A stretch of DNA of 64,000 bases, taken from Dipteris shenzhenensis. Lineage: Eukaryota > Polypodiophyta > Polypodiopsida > Gleicheniales. Every line of letters begins with the position of its first letter. Positions within the stretch are counted from its first letter, which is position 1. This document shows, one piece after another, positions 1-14,020 of this stretch. The stretch lies in assembly GCA_047967505.1 (NCBI GenBank), contig CM106541.1. One strand, written 5' to 3'. The notes below the pieces were generated by a model that saw only the letters and a list, made by a program, of their open reading frames with translations, did no database searches and was not told where the DNA came from. Position numbers and translations under genes: made by a program.

Positions 1-141
1 CTGCCATATGTTCCATTGGATATTGAAAAAAGGCAACAGTTTGCACACATAGTTGCAGACATAGGTAGACAGCACTTCATTGGTGATAAAGACGTGCAAG
101 TCTTGGAAGATAACGATTTTGTTGCTGTCGGGCGGTACTGA
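1..141 (+). CDS. 3'-terminal exon of an unidentified protein-coding gene (partial)
   Basis: Frame 1 is open from the first base to a TGA at 139-141 and encodes 46 residues ending in DNDFVAVGRY. The codons look like real coding sequence (charged, mixed composition, no low complexity), unlike the AT-rich DNA that follows. The 5' part of the gene lies outside the window, so no start can be chosen. I do not recognise the family. After the stop the sequence becomes T-rich like a plant 3' UTR. It could also be a chance open frame or a retrocopy end; the short length makes the call weak. Confidence 0.4.
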   Translation: MPYVPLDIEKRQQFAHIVADIGRQHFIGDKDVQVLEDNDFVAVGRY

Positions 142-3100
142 GTGTAAGGGACATTATTCTATTAAAATGCAGTGATATTTTGGAGATTGTCCTCAAACTT
201 CATCTGTCAGCTTACAAACTTGCCTAGTTTTGCTTGAACATTTTAAATTGTTGACCTCTTCTGTAATATTTACATCATTTCTCCCCATTTCCTCTACAGT
301 TCTGTTTTGAGATCTTTTTTTGGGAAGGGAGGATCCTTGGAAGAGTTACATTTCTTTAAAGGGAATGCTATAATCTATTGTGATTCAAGTCACATTTTCA
401 ATGGAAAACTTAAATCTGTGTACATCTTCAAAATGTGCTGGTTCTTTTGTTTGCATGATGTTTTTATTGAGGAAAAAAAGAGTTCATTTGAATCAACTTA
501 CCCTTCGACACATGTGCCAATCCCTACAAATGTTTTTTCTCTTTTGTTGATCTTGGTTCTTATCCTTTTGCAGGTTCTTGCTCTTCTTGTGTTGTATATT
601 GGTCTGATTATGTGTCTTCTGGGTTTCGAAACTATACCATCTTGTATTGCTTTGTTTTTCATCTCCATCAAATATATATTTCTTGAAATGATGAATTTCC
701 AATTAAATGGACCATATGACTTTTAAGCTTGACATTGCTCACTTTAACCTACCATCATATCTAGCTTTCTCGTTTGGCCATGCTGCATATGGTTTAATAC
801 CATGAATTAATAAGGTCATAGCGTGTAATCTTCATGGATTTTGCTCAATATTGTCATTATATTCTTCTTTGACCATGTTGCATGAATCGATTCTGTTGGT
901 AATACGCTCTACATTGTAGTCTTAATGAATTTTGCTTAATATTGTCATTAGATGCTTCTCATTAAGTGTTTCTCTAGCACTTTATGTGAGTCTAATATTA
1001 TATTTACCCAATATTGTGTATGCACATGTGAACATTCTCTTGCAGAAGTTTGAAATCAAATGTATTTAGCACCTCTGTTTGATCTTGGCATGCTGATTCT
1101 TAGTTTTCCACCATGGATTTGATTTCTTAAGATTTCTAAAATATTTTTGGCTTTTCTTTATTTTATATTATTTATTGTAATCATCAATGGATGTGATATG
1201 ATGTAATGATCCATTCATGCTTCTTGTTTGAGCATATTCCATGCATATGAATGTATCTAGTCTAGAATTCCTCTTGATCTAGTCTTATTGTTGTCAAATT
1301 CGTATTTTTCTCAATTTTTAGAATCACATGCTTTACATAATTTGCTTGGAAATATTTGTCTAGGTAAGCCAATGATCTTATTATGATTTTGGAGATGAGA
1401 TTTTGAAGTTCACACTACCATGTCTTTTATCCCGTAACTTTGAAGATGGCACTCGTTGCTTACTTAAGTTAGAATTTAATTAGGTTTGCATTTGGGGAGA
1501 CTTGGAAGGAGCCCATGGTTAATTTAAAAGGCTGTGACCTACACGAGTGACCTACACAATTGGCATAAAGGGTGAACGGAGATATACAAAGTCCCTAGTC
1601 ATTGTAAAATATGTAGTGTTGTGAATTGTCAATTTTGAGGGAGGACTATAGCAATGTTTGTCTTAATAATGCATCGGGTTGTCTTAAAATGCTAAAAATT
1701 ATGAGTTGAGTACATTATTGTTGTGTGATGGAATGTTTCCTTTTGGGGAAGGTTTGATTAGTGAGAGAGGCAATGAAAATGCATGTGGAAGAGCCTATAC
1801 TGATTAGTTCTTTTGTAAGAGAAGAGATGTAACCAATGCTATCGAGAGTTCTTGCTCTTGTGTATAGATCTCTATTGTTGTTGTAGTAGTATCTTTTTTT
1901 TGAGAGCTCTTTGCTCTGATTAATAGATTTGGATTTCATGGAATAATTTGTCTTATTAGTGCCTTATCTCTAGTTCTATAACCTTTTAAAACAAATTTAT
2001 CGTTGTTCTACTTCATTTCACTAATTTACTATGTTTTTGCAATTGTTCTTCCATGTTGGGACTAGAGTTTGCAGTGGTGTTTTATATTGTGTTTTATGCC
2101 TAACACTTGGTGAAGCTTTCTAGGGAAGAGTTTTCGTGTAGACAACAAAGGGGTCATGTGTACACAAGGGGTACGTTTGTTGCTCCTTTGACTTTGATGA
2201 AGAGCGTAAAGAATACAAAGAGTTGCTTGAATGAGATCAACGAGTGGCACAACAAGAATGTATTTGGGAATCTAATCTGAAGTATTATGACACACAAGAT
2301 TTTGAAGTAGACATTAAATTATCAAGATAGTTAATTACTCTCCACATTGCAAGGTGCTCTTGCCTGTTTAAGGGTAATGAACATGAAGATTTGAATACTC
2401 ATATCATGGATTATGGATTCGAATCCCTAGGCACCATGCTGTCTATTTTCATGTAGTCTAATAGAGATGGACATGAGTTGGTACGTGTAGTATGGTAACA
2501 TCCATTTTGTGAAATGCGACTATCTATGATTTGCTCAAACTAGATGGATTACATTGATAGACTCCAGGCTCTCTCAAACTAGATTGACAAAGATGCGTAA
2601 ACCAATAATCCCTTAATGGGAGACTAATTTGTGCTTGGGTTGAGGAAAGGCTTCAAAGGTATCTTGGCTACAATAGATACTAAAAAATTTGATGGAAGTT
2701 GTGGCTTGGATGGAACGGATCATGGCACAAAAGAGTGATCATAAACCATGGCACGAAAGAAGGAACGAATAATGGCATGAAAGAGTGATCATAAACCAAA
2801 TCATCTCATAAATATATTTCTTCGATTGGGAAAAAGTCATGGTTTTGCAATAATTTCATAAGCCATTGAGAGACTCTTGTATGGGAATTCATTTGAATTT
2901 TTGGGTTACCCTATCAAGCGAATTAGAAGGCACTAGGGATCGAGAGTGGAGGTAGTCATTGAAGCCCTAACTGACAAGAGGCAGATCTTAAAGACTTGTT
3001 GATATAATGTTATGCCAAAAACAGAAGGTGATGTAGAAGCGTGTTTGGCCAAGCTACACAATCGATGCATGACTAGATAAACTTGGTTGACTATGGCACT

Positions 3101-4646
3101 ACAACTATTGTGGCATCCCATTGTTGAATAGACCACTACTACAATTAGTGAATGCAACATGGTGTCCTGATCACATGCATATGTCGCACACACGATTCAA
3201 ACAACAAACCTTAGAAAAGTCTTTCAAATGAGATGTGCTGTGAAAGTAGCTATATCATGTTGGAGTGCGTGCAAAAAATGCAACTAGTTGTCACTAAGAC
3301 ATGACAATGTAGTAGACTAGAGTAGTACCCTTTTGCCTTTTGACATGAATTTAATGACTTGAAGAATCTTGCACCAATGCTAGCTTTTAGAAGAGAATAA
3401 GCAAAGCATTGGAGAAAATGAAACCCATTTTGTTGAGCATCCATAAAGCTAATATAAAAGGGCCAACAATAGCAGCATGTACTTGGCTTGGTGGATAGAA
3501 GAACCAAATGTTTCGAAGGAATGTTGTTGAGGAGATGGGATCTACATCTTGCACAGTTGTGCACTGTTAAGAAAATTTGTACAAAGATGATGGTGCCAAA
3601 AACACGATGCAAGCTACTACATTGGCCACTCGTTAAACTACCAATTCATCAAAAGCTTGCCTTTATCTCTTGGATAGGTTGTCTAAGCAAGGAAACACAC
3701 AACCAACCACTACAATGTGAATATAAAAGACACAAGTCATTGAATACTAATAAGAAGAACACATATATAATACGCATGCAATAAATTGACTAAGATAGTA
3801 TAGATTATAGGACACAAAAGTACAACTATGAGATATTGAATTAATATAAAGAAGGGTTTAGAATTTCAAAAATTGTCAATATAAAACAATATCTATTGGG
3901 TTCACAAAAGTACAAGGTATTGGATATTGAATTATCAAAAGGGATTAATTTAAGAAAACTTGTAAGCATAAAACAACAATAGAAGACCAAGATGATCTAG
4001 ACCCAATCAAACATGTAGGGGGGAATACGCTACCATAACAATACATTTCTAGTTTGAGTCAAAGTGGATACAACAACATGTGTGCGATCCTAGACACGTT
4101 TTGGTTTATCAATATGTGTATGAAAATGGAAAGGGAAATAAGTGACAGGAAGCTAGATAGTTAGGTGGCTTATGTACCGACTTTGCCTTATATATATGGA
4201 TGTACTCCATATCTTGGACATCATATTGGAAAGAGGTGGAATTCACAAGCACATTGTGCATGGGTTTGAGCAACTTCTAGTTGAGATCTTCATACTCGGA
4301 AGGTAGCGAAATCGATTGTGTCTTAATGGGACAAATCACTAAGAAGTCATACCCTTTGCATGCATTACATTGTGGATGTTCCTAAGAGAGTGAAATAAAC
4401 GTAAGTAATGAAGAGTGATTTATGAGGCTTACATTACCATGGGAGGAGAACATCTATAGTTGGTTATCCATTTTGCATACTTGGAGTTGGATGGTCGGTG
4501 GACTCAAGGAGGAGAATAGACTCTATGATGGTTGGTTGGGGAGATGAAGTGGCTAGGTGAGGCTATAAAGCCCATATATTGACGATGATGATCATAAAAT
4601 TGGCCGTTCGGAAATCTCAAATCGGAGGACTAATAGAAAACTAAGA
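142..4646. other. intergenic AT-rich DNA, no supported gene
   Basis: No family could be recognised. The reading frames here are short and T-rich. Around 2190-2280 the plus strand weakly resembles the endonuclease-RT linker of LINEs (a run ending in HNKNVFGNL), and 2540-2660 weakly resembles a retroelement gag; both are too decayed to call. Confidence 0.5.
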
Positions 4647-4772
4647 GTGTTTACACACCATCCTGCGTATGGGCATGCCCACGACTCATGGACTCACAAG
4701 ATTTCCTGTCCACACCCCACCCACAATTGGGATACGTTTAATGCGGGTTGGGCGTCCATAGTGTGTAAACAC
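4647..4772. mobile_element. MITE-like element, 126 bp
   Basis: The ends are a 15-bp terminal inverted repeat, GTGTTTACACACCAT at 4647-4661 and its reverse complement with one mismatch at 4758-4772. The interior has no coding capacity and contains a palindromic GGGCATGCCC. The flanks ctaaga (4641-4646) and ctaaag (4773-4778) may be an imperfect target duplication. The superfamily is unclear; it could also be a plain inverted repeat. Confidence 0.55.
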
Positions 4773-7288
4773 CTAAAGACAATCTAACTACGAGAGAGAA
4801 TTATTTTCCTATGCAATCTATCTATGTACTTATTATCTACGATACCGCTACTTGGGATCATGCTTACGTGAGGCAATGTGACTTGCTCAACCAAATCATA
4901 CTTGCTCATGGGCGCAAGCTTGTTTAAGCTAGATGAGGTACTACTTTGGTGATTGTTTTAGTTGTGATCAATAAAGTGATACTTTGGATTGACTACCTCA
5001 ACTTATGGTTGCACATTGTTTCTTTTCACTTTCTACAATATGCGTATCCTTCCTTGTTTGAATCATACATTAAAATCTCTTTAGCTAGACAATACGCATA
5101 CAATGCGTGGGCAGCTTCACTTTGGAAGGGTTGCAAAAAATTAAAACGTTCTTGGATCTTTTTCAATCATGCACATGGGGGCCAATGTAAATCACTTGAT
5201 CTTCTTGAAGTGACATGATGAGATGAACAAGGCAACAATACAAGTGCAAAAGAATTTCATGCTTATGATCTTACTTAATAGAGTTGAATACAACATACGG
5301 TTTAACTTTATCCTGCCGACTACTACTAGCTAAAGCGTGCTTGCTTGACCTTGCCATCTTGGTTCCATGGTCTTATAGACAAAGGATGATTGTAGTGTTG
5401 ATAACAATTTGGAGATCGTATGGGGTTTTTAATTTTGGCAGCAACTATGGTAGAGATACGTATGTGAATTGTACTTTCCTATGCATGGAAGAAGATACAA
5501 CTTGCATTGAATGCTACAACTAAGTAGTCTAAGTGGTTTCTTTAATTAGAGTTGAAGGTAATCGAGATATGAATTTTCATGGACTTGTAAACAAAGTAAA
5601 CCAATTGCTATGAGTGCATGAATGCCACAAGCTAAGGTATTATATGCATGAAAAGAAAGGGATATATGCATTTTGTTGTGACTATCATTTTTTCTCTAGA
5701 GGTACATATCTCCTAAGAACTATGCTATGGATAGCATTTAATAGTTTGCCCAAAGCAACAACAAAGACTTGCAATGGTTGCAACTATGATTGAAAAAGCA
5801 AACAAGGGCTTGATCTTGCATGCACCACCATTTTTAAAAATCTCACATATGCTAGGTTTCTTAAAATCTCAGATATGTGGCTTAATAAAGCCGCTATGAA
5901 GTGCACAATGTCATATTTCAAATTGCTATCATTTTTTCCACATAGAATGGTTATGGCCTACTGAGAGAGTCTTGTAGGAATGATGTGTTCACAAATACAT
6001 GTGGGATAGATCGTTCTAATCTATTGGATTATAGCTTCCATACCAATTCTTGGAAGTCTTGATCCATGGGCAACGAGATCCTTGGATAAAACGTTGTTGG
6101 GTACCACGATTGCCTTGGTTATAAAAAGGCACATATCTCTATTACCCTCAAGGGGTGATGTCATATCGATCATATATATTTCTTTTATAGGATCATTCGT
6201 AATTGAAGTTTAGCTCATGCTATTTCCCTTGTGGTGAGACTACCACATACATATTGGTGCTCTTAAATAATTTATGAGGTATATGAATGACTTCAAGTTG
6301 TGCGAGCTCCTTATGGAACATTTGGAAATTGGTGGTTCAAACATGGAGTTACCCTATAGAGTATCTCTTAATATGATATAGATTTGATTTGATTTGTCAT
6401 TGCATTCGGTATTGTGACGTTGATAACAAGTAGAGCTCTATACTGAAGCTTGTAGTCCCAAAATAAAAGGTTCTTGTTCTTACATACCATTTTGTGGGTG
6501 TATGTAGGTGAGGGGAGCTCCTTAAATGTCATGCACGTTTTTACCATTCTTATCAAATATCATATTCCTTAGCTATGTGAAATTGTACCATCAGACTGTA
6601 TCTAAACCATAGCTTGTCTTGTATATTACGTGATTCATCGGAGTGTTTATCTGTTTTTTGTGGAAGTTAAAGGTGGGTATGTCAATAGTCTTGTAGAATG
6701 CACACATATGGTGGGATGGAAAAGAGAGATGGCTTTTATTTCACCTATTCCCATCCATGCATTACCATACTTTTTAATTCATTTGTCCACTACAATAACT
6801 ACATATGGTATGGTGACCTATTAAGGATATTGAAAATGATAATCCTCCACAAGCACCTTTAATTGGTGTTTGAGGCTATGTGTTGTATGGTGACCTAGTA
6901 AGAGTGAAAATGATAAATCTGCCAGCACCATCCATGGGCAATCATTACTAATATGGATATACATACATTCACTTAGACTTGCTATGGTCACCTATGTACC
7001 ATTTGAATGCAATTGCTGAATATTTCTCTGATGGCCACATATAGGATTTATCACCCTAGGTATCAAACATTACACTGGCCACTTGAGAGTTATATATGTA
7101 ACTCATGACAAAGCAATTTTACTTGCTAATGGAAATGAAAAGATATATGTATAATTGATGATATGAATGTAACAAAATTTTAACATTTGGTGAACACCAT
7201 GGTCCCTCCCCCACATGGGTCCTGGTGATCCTCACGGGGTGTGGACCATGTTTGTGTAGGTGGATGATTTGAACATGTGCACACATGT
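4773..7288. other. intergenic DNA, nothing recognised
   Basis: AT-rich sequence with short unconvincing reading frames. A short direct repeat built on TATGGTGACCTA occurs near 6811 and 6888. No RNA gene, transposon end or conserved protein motif was seen. Confidence 0.5.
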
Positions 7289-7328
7289 GCGCGCGCACGT
7301 GCACACACACACACACACACACACACAA
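7289..7328. repeat. GC/CA alternating microsatellite
   Basis: A run of alternating purine-pyrimidine: gcgcgcacgtg followed by an uninterrupted (CA)n to about 7328. Such tracts can adopt Z-DNA. Shorter CA runs continue to about 7370. The cysteine/valine-rich reading frames across it are artefacts of the repeat. Confidence 0.9.
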
Positions 7329-7539
7329 CTAAATGGCAACCACATACTAGGACTCCACACACACACACTTGCTTTACACGGGTTTGACACGTGTACTTAT
7401 GTACTTGGGATGGTAGGATATTATGGTTACTACAAATAACCACGGAAGAGTTGAAGACCCTTACCTTGAGGTTACGTGTATGGAGAAATATGGAAGAAAT
7501 TGAGAAACACTTTTGTAAACTGGGTAATAAGTTGCAGAA

Positions 7540-9500
7540 TACGTTAATGTAGCCCCTGATGGTAACCCCATAAGGAATCAGGGAGGAGCGAAAGGAGTGA
7601 GGACTCCAACAAGCCCCTTATAAGTGCAAGGGTACATGTATACACTGTACCTACGGACTAGAGCCAAGAAAGGTCCATTAAATTAACTTTAATTAGATAC
7701 ATAAATATAGTAATGGATTTAGGAGGGATATGGACGTGAACCCATATAGGGACTATGGAATTGGAAGAAGGGAAGCCGTAATTGGAGGAAGGGAAGCTGC
7801 GCATATATATGTATTACGGACATTTAAATTCCTTGTGGAATGCAACATCACGGCCAATAAACGGGTCCATAATATCAAGGAAGAATACATAATGAATAGG
7901 GGAGGACCCTTTGTAGAGAAATCCGTTGGTAAAGGACCTATGGGAGGGGCAATAGTATTGTATGTGTAGGATGTTATACGCAGTAAGGGATATGGATATG
8001 TTAGGGGGTTTTTCATATCGATATCTCCCCGACCCTTGGGTAATCAAGTCCCTTACTACTCGTAGCCCACCGCTAGGCCGAATTATATATTAACGTCCAT
8101 TATACATTGAGGGAGCCTGACACGAGGAGCCGTCTGCAAGGCTGTAAGTGCTCACAGTAGGCGCAAGGATGGTGGGAGGTCGAGACCTGAGCAGCCCGGA
8201 GCTGTTGGCTCGATGGGTTGCTGGATTCCGTCGTAATGGAGGACCGAGGTGCTGAGGGATCTACACTGGCTGTCCTTAGACTATCCACCCCATGCATACT
8301 CGTCCCGTAAGCTACTCGGCAGTATGCCAAAACTAAGTTTGCATGGCATTAGTGTTCGCTTGCAGAACGTGTCGTTTTTGAGAGGTCGAGACTCGAGAGG
8401 CGTGCTGAGTGCACGCATAGCGGCCCTGCTGAACGACCCCCTTCTCCCACTCGTTGCATATCTGTAGGTGACGATCTAACCGACGCTCGTTGCATATATG
8501 TAAGTGACGATCCGCTAGCTACTCGAGTAGTAAGGTCCCCGCATAGAAGCATCCGTCTGGTTGCTCTATGCTCTACGTAGTGCCCATGCCGAGGTTGCAT
8601 GGTCTTTCCATTGAATAGCTTTTCTTTTCCCCTGAAGGCCACCGGTCTGCATATCCCTTACCTTCATCCTCGTTTCTTTGCCTTTGACGTATTACCTTCA
8701 TGACGGACTGCTCATGTGAGCGCAAGGAGAGCTGGAGGAGCACGCAAAACTGTTGTCATGGCTTCCCGTCATGTCTAGAAGCAGTGAGTCTGCGCAGACA
8801 ATGCCTTCACCATTTCACCATCTTAACGACAATCTAGAGTGTTGGAAAAAGGTCGGGGACATAGGGGGACACTAGGTGAAGTGCACTTGTTTTATTACCC
8901 GTATCGGTTACGCCGCCTTTCACTACCTGAGCACAAGACATAACCTCACACTCTGCCATGCAGAGGTAATTCAGTATATCCATGGGCTGAGTGCTAAACA
9001 AAGCACGGCGAAGCTCGGAAGGAATGGCACGTTGCCTCTGCATTTTCGGCCCCTGTTAGTTGGATTTTTTTGTCGTTTCTTGCAAGGAACAACCGCTGTG
9101 TTTGATACAACTACTTACTTCGACTCGTTGGTATGCTATGATCTCGATGAAGGGATAGGTCACCTTGATCATGGACGTCAAGTAGAGACATAATGAACCT
9201 GCAATGGCGAGATGCTGAACGCTCATATGAGCACCATGAGGCATATAGCCCAGTTGTTCTGTCCCTACATTGGGTCTCACAGGGGATGCTATTTTGATTG
9301 GGACACACTGGCTCGACCTGCCTCTGCCTCTACACACCACTGTCAGTAACCACATAGGTGCATTTCTTTTCTAGGACCGAATGTCATGAAGGTGGGTACT
9401 GCGGATAAGGGAACAGACCTTGAGGAGCTCTACGATGTATGGTCACTCTTAGAGCCTTTTCTAAAACCCTTACTGAATTTAGGGGTCTTAATGTGATAGA
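7540..9500. other. compositionally distinct, G+C-richer island, possible organelle-derived insert
   Basis: From about 7540 the sequence changes style: fewer A/T runs, many CG, TCGAG and CGTCG words, balanced strands, and no long coding frame. It fades back to the AT-rich background after about 9500. This texture resembles plant mitochondrial intergenic DNA, so a nuclear mitochondrial insertion is one hypothesis, but no mitochondrial gene, tRNA or rRNA could be recognised inside it. An under-methylated, CpG-retaining nuclear stretch would look similar. Confidence 0.3.
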
Positions 9501-11400
9501 TCCTTCCCGACAAATTTTAAAATAGACCAGGAAATACTACAGTTTAAAATACGTGCATGGAGACCATTTAGAACTGTAAGTTTTTAGCTGCTCGATTGAT
9601 TGCTGACCCCTGAAATCCTATTCGGGAAAAATTCGACGGCAGCATACAGAGTTCAATAATGTAGCTATTATAAAGCTGTTTGCTACAAAAACCAGAACTT
9701 TCTGTATCTGGAGTTTCATTTCAACGGATGTTGTGGATTGTACTGGTTCTTTCTATTACAAATTATCTGTTTAAGAGAGCTGGACAGCTTATTGACCCGC
9801 ATAGAATCACTTGAAATACATACGTGCTGATCGACCCCTTTGAAATCACGTGGGATACACATGGGCAGTATCCATTATAGCAATATTTCCTTAGAGAATA
9901 TGAAGTGTCTGAATGGTACTAATCATTCTTTATGGGAACATATTTTATATAAGAGACATTCTGACATGTGACTTGGGGAGAACAAGACAAGTAGAGACTC
10001 CTCTAAAGTATTATTTTTGAGAGGACCCGTTGGACGGGACCAGGACAACCATGCTGAGTCTAGGGACCTCTTTTAGATGCATTTTTGGACCTATTGGCTT
10101 AAAATAGCAACCTTGGCTAGAGCCTACATAACAATGCTAATATTATTTCAGTAATGCAGTAAATAGACATGGGATACTTAAATAGTATTTTGAATTTATA
10201 GTTGCATAATATAAAACTAAATGGAAGGAAATGAAAAAAGGAGATGTTACATTGCAGAAATCTGTATTTGGAATGCTTCATATGGAAGTAGATATTTGGG
10301 AAAAATTACTGGACCTGAAGACAGATATCTTGGGGATGGATGGATGGAAAAACTCTCATTTATAAGTTATGCCACATATGAAGCTCTGAATATTGCATTA
10401 TTGATATGGCAGAAACTGATAAAATTATGGGGATACCTTTATGGAGAAAAAAAACATGAGGATACAAATTATTATACCTTGAGGTTGATCATAGACCATG
10501 ACGACTACCAGACCCTTTCAGGCAACACGCACGAAGTGGATAGGCTATAATAAATGGAAAGAAAAGTAAAAGAAAAGAAAAGAATAAGGGGATGTAGCTA
10601 GATTCAGATAAGAGTCATAGAGATAAGTAACAACCACCCTTGCAAATTCGGCTTGGATTACATGCAGCCTAACTTGTCGCATTTGCTTGTATCCCCTGCC
10701 ATGCCACGTCTTAGTACAAGGACCTCACCAAACTCTGATATGAGGATCAGTTCACTGGCATGCCAAGCCATTTGTACTATGTTCAACGTGAAGATCCACG
10801 AAGCAATCATTGGGATGGACCAAAAGGAATTCAATGATCACCCTGACTCTGGCAGACTTCTGACTATGCAACTGTCTTCTAAAGACTAGTGCAAAGTGCT
10901 GGTAATTGGAAAAAAGGAAAGACAAAAGATTGCTGACCATTGCTTTGATCAGCCAGCAACCAACTCTTTCTTCAAAATATCCCTCAACCACTACAATTCA
11001 AATACCAACACTAGATATGCTATTGTTGCAGCCAGGACACCCTCTCCATATGCGTACACATACCTATGAGGAGGGTATTTCCATGACTTTTATGAATCAC
11101 ATTGTCTTTTACCTCTACCCAGATGGTCCAATATGTACCATGTGATAGTCTAGTTAACCATTGATCTCCTTGATTACATATGGATGTCCCATTAGCCACT
11201 GGGTGTCAATTTGGGTTTGTAGTGTCTTGTCCTTGAGTCCCTATCACCTTGTTGAAGAAAACAAGAAAAATCTTGAAGAAGATAGTTATATCTATTAGAC
11301 TCTGTATTACTCCAAATGCTGATGTGCATGGCTTCACAATCATGTTTTGCAACTTTTCTTATGCAAAGTTCCCTGAAACAAAGGCATGTAAGAGTCCTTC
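9501..11400. other. intergenic DNA with one doubtful 109-residue frame
   Basis: The only notable open frame is 10221-10550 (+), 109 residues, starting MEGNEKRRCY. It has no recognised motif and no visible promoter or partner. 10653-11145 carries two further short plus-strand frames without family resemblance. I do not support any as genes. Confidence 0.4.
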
Positions 11401-11770
11401 CTATATTCTCCTCGGATATACTTTCTTTTTGTGAATAGTGTCTTGCATTTCTGGTCCATTATTTGGCATTGAATTTATTTCTCTTAAATCTTCATCTCTA
11501 AAATCAAATGCAAATTGGCCTTGGGAATTATTTGATGTCACTTTATAATATCTTGGAGTTGGCAATCTAGTAGACAACTTGTTCATTAAACTCTTGTCAA
11601 TGCCTCTTGAATTTTATGGTTGAACTATTTCTCCTTCACAGTTAGTTTTTTTGCCATCTATATGCTCCACGTTAGTAAGTACATTAGCACCATCACAAGT
11701 CTTAGATGTTCTGCCATCTCTACCCTCTATTCCAACATCATGACCATGATCATTAATATCAACAATTCTA

Positions 11771-12050
11771 GTGAGCATGTTTGAGTTGCTTGCAATACAA
11801 GACAAGTCTTCTATACCGGTGAGCATCTTTGAGTCGCTTGCAATACAAGACAAGTCTTCTATACCAGTGAGCATAATTGGATCACTTGAAACACCAGACA
11901 AGTCTATACCAGTGAGCATGTTCGAGTCACTTGCAACACAAGACAAGTATTCTATACCAATGAGCATGTTTGAGCCACTTCCCACACAAGAAACATCTTC
12001 TATAGCAGTGAGCATGTTCGAGTCACTTGCAAGAAAAGCAATCTCTTCTC
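11771..12050 (-). repeat. 48-bp in-frame minisatellite (about six copies)
   Basis: The word GTGAGCAT recurs about every 48 bp (near 11772, 11820, 11867, 11912, 11960, 12008). On the minus strand each unit encodes 16 residues of the form SDSNMLTGIEDLSCIA. One unit is 45 bp. Units differ by several substitutions, so the array is old but has kept its frame. Confidence 0.8.
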
Positions 12051-13969
12051 TATCAACATCACTTATGATGATGTCCTTAATACCTGTGAGTATCCCATTA
12101 TGGTAGACTTTAAAGCTACTACTATTTCTTGATTTGGAGCCCATTTGTGTAGTTTTTTTCTTCTGATAATACTTTCCTGTGTCTTCCTTCACATTGAAGG
12201 AAAATGTCTTAGGAAAACTTGATTTCAAGAAAGGTAACCACCATTTGATAGTATAATGAATCTATATATGTGATGTAATATCCATTGCATTTTGAATGAT
12301 GCCTTCACTAGTAAGCATAAGTACCTCCACCATGCGGAGAAAATTTTGAGAATAGCCCTTGAATCTGCCAACCACTAATACTTCTCTAGACAAGGACACC
12401 ATATCAACTTTTTTCCCCAGGAAATAAGTTTTCTTGATATCTTGAAAGTATGTCTTTGGCAAAATTTCATCTCGATTTCAAAGAGTTGTTTGCACTTGCG
12501 TATCAAAAATGTCACATTGTAAGATATCACCCAATGTTTCAAAGTCTTGATGTAGATATTTTAACTATACTTCAGGATTGATCACACGTTGAAATTAACG
12601 TCATTATGCATAAAGTTTTATGCCACTCACGGGCATACATGTGGTGTTATGCGAGATTACATGATGCATAATGCATAATACTACATGTGAAGTCAAGGAG
12701 TAAAGCTTGTCCTTTGTAATAACAACCATGCCTTTTGCGTCCCAATTGTAATTGAATAGAACTTGGAAAAATCCATCACCATTGGCTGGATTTGCTATGG
12801 CTAGATACTTGTAAGCTCATTCTTTGAAAAGATGCTCCACACTTTTGAAACATTGGACATGCTTTTTCGATCTTTCATCTGCCTCATCTAAGTCTTTTGA
12901 AAGGTCTCCCATACGTTTTTCTCACAGCTACAGTAAACTCATCCTATGACGAGAAAACAAAGACACATTAGAGAGCGATGAACCATGAGACTTAAAATAT
13001 TGAAGAAGATTTTAAGATAGTCGACTACCTTCCAAACAAGCTGGGCAAGCACTGTTGCTAGAGCAATATACCAAGGATGGTGGTGCTAGTCCTTCACCTT
13101 GAGAGCCATCTCTATCTCAACCCACCGCCTATCCTCAGGGGTTAAGAGTTCCAACAAGGAGGCCTTGCTGGCCATACCAAACTTTTGGAATAAAAAAATC
13201 TCGTGGCTAAAGGAAGGGGCCACATGAGTCCTTGTGAGGCTTCATGCAACAACAAAAGCAAGATATCACCACATAAAGAAAGCTGGAATTATGTGTCCAT
13301 AGCAAAGAAAATATTTAATGCTACATTTACCAATTGGTTGCATTCAATGCAAGAAGAAGTTCTCCTTATTTATGCCTATCAACCTCCAAGAATTGACACT
13401 TGACCCACACATGGCGAGATAAACAATGGGAATAGGTTGAATGCACATACAAAAGAATCACTTCATCCCAATTTTGTTTCTTGAATATAGGAAATACATT
13501 AGAAAACACAATTTGAAAATAAAGCACCTTACCCTCATGTATTCTTGCAAGCCAAGCTTTTAGGTGGTGGTTGGCATCCCACACCGAAAAAAAATTCCCT
13601 TTCAAATCTGCCCACTCATCATTAAGCTCTCTTTCAAACTCTTCATTCACATGCCTCCACATGGGACCCCACTCTTGCAGTGTGACTGCAAGAGATCCTC
13701 CCAGGTCTGCTAGTGGAAATAAGAAAAGGAGCACTTGTTCTCACATACCCATTCGAGTCAAAAGAAGATACCAAAGATTTCACCTCATGTGTTGCTGTCT
13801 TGTTCGACTCATTCGGTACTAAACGGCATAGAGGAATCCACTTAGCATAAAATCTGTCAAGCACATCCTATAGGAGACCCAATGGAATTTCTTTTTTGAA
13901 GACCCACGCATGACTCTTGTCATCTTTATCTTTCTTCCCTGACTCTGTAACTTCTCCTTCATGCTCATT

Positions 13970-14020
13970 GTCTCCTCCACCCTCATGTTCATTGTCTCCT
14001 CCACCCTCATGTTCACTATT
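13970..14020 (-). repeat. 24-bp in-frame repeat (EHEGGGDN)
   Basis: Two and a half copies of a 24-bp unit, nearly identical, encode EHEGGGDN on the minus strand inside the acidic N-terminal block of the decayed gene. Near-identity suggests recent slippage. Confidence 0.75.

Noticed and set aside
307-726. 139-codon plus-strand frame
   Set aside because: Leucine/phenylalanine-rich product of T-rich DNA with no motif; probably 3' UTR or intergenic.
7119-7443. Cysteine/valine-rich minus frames
   Set aside because: They arise from the CA microsatellite.
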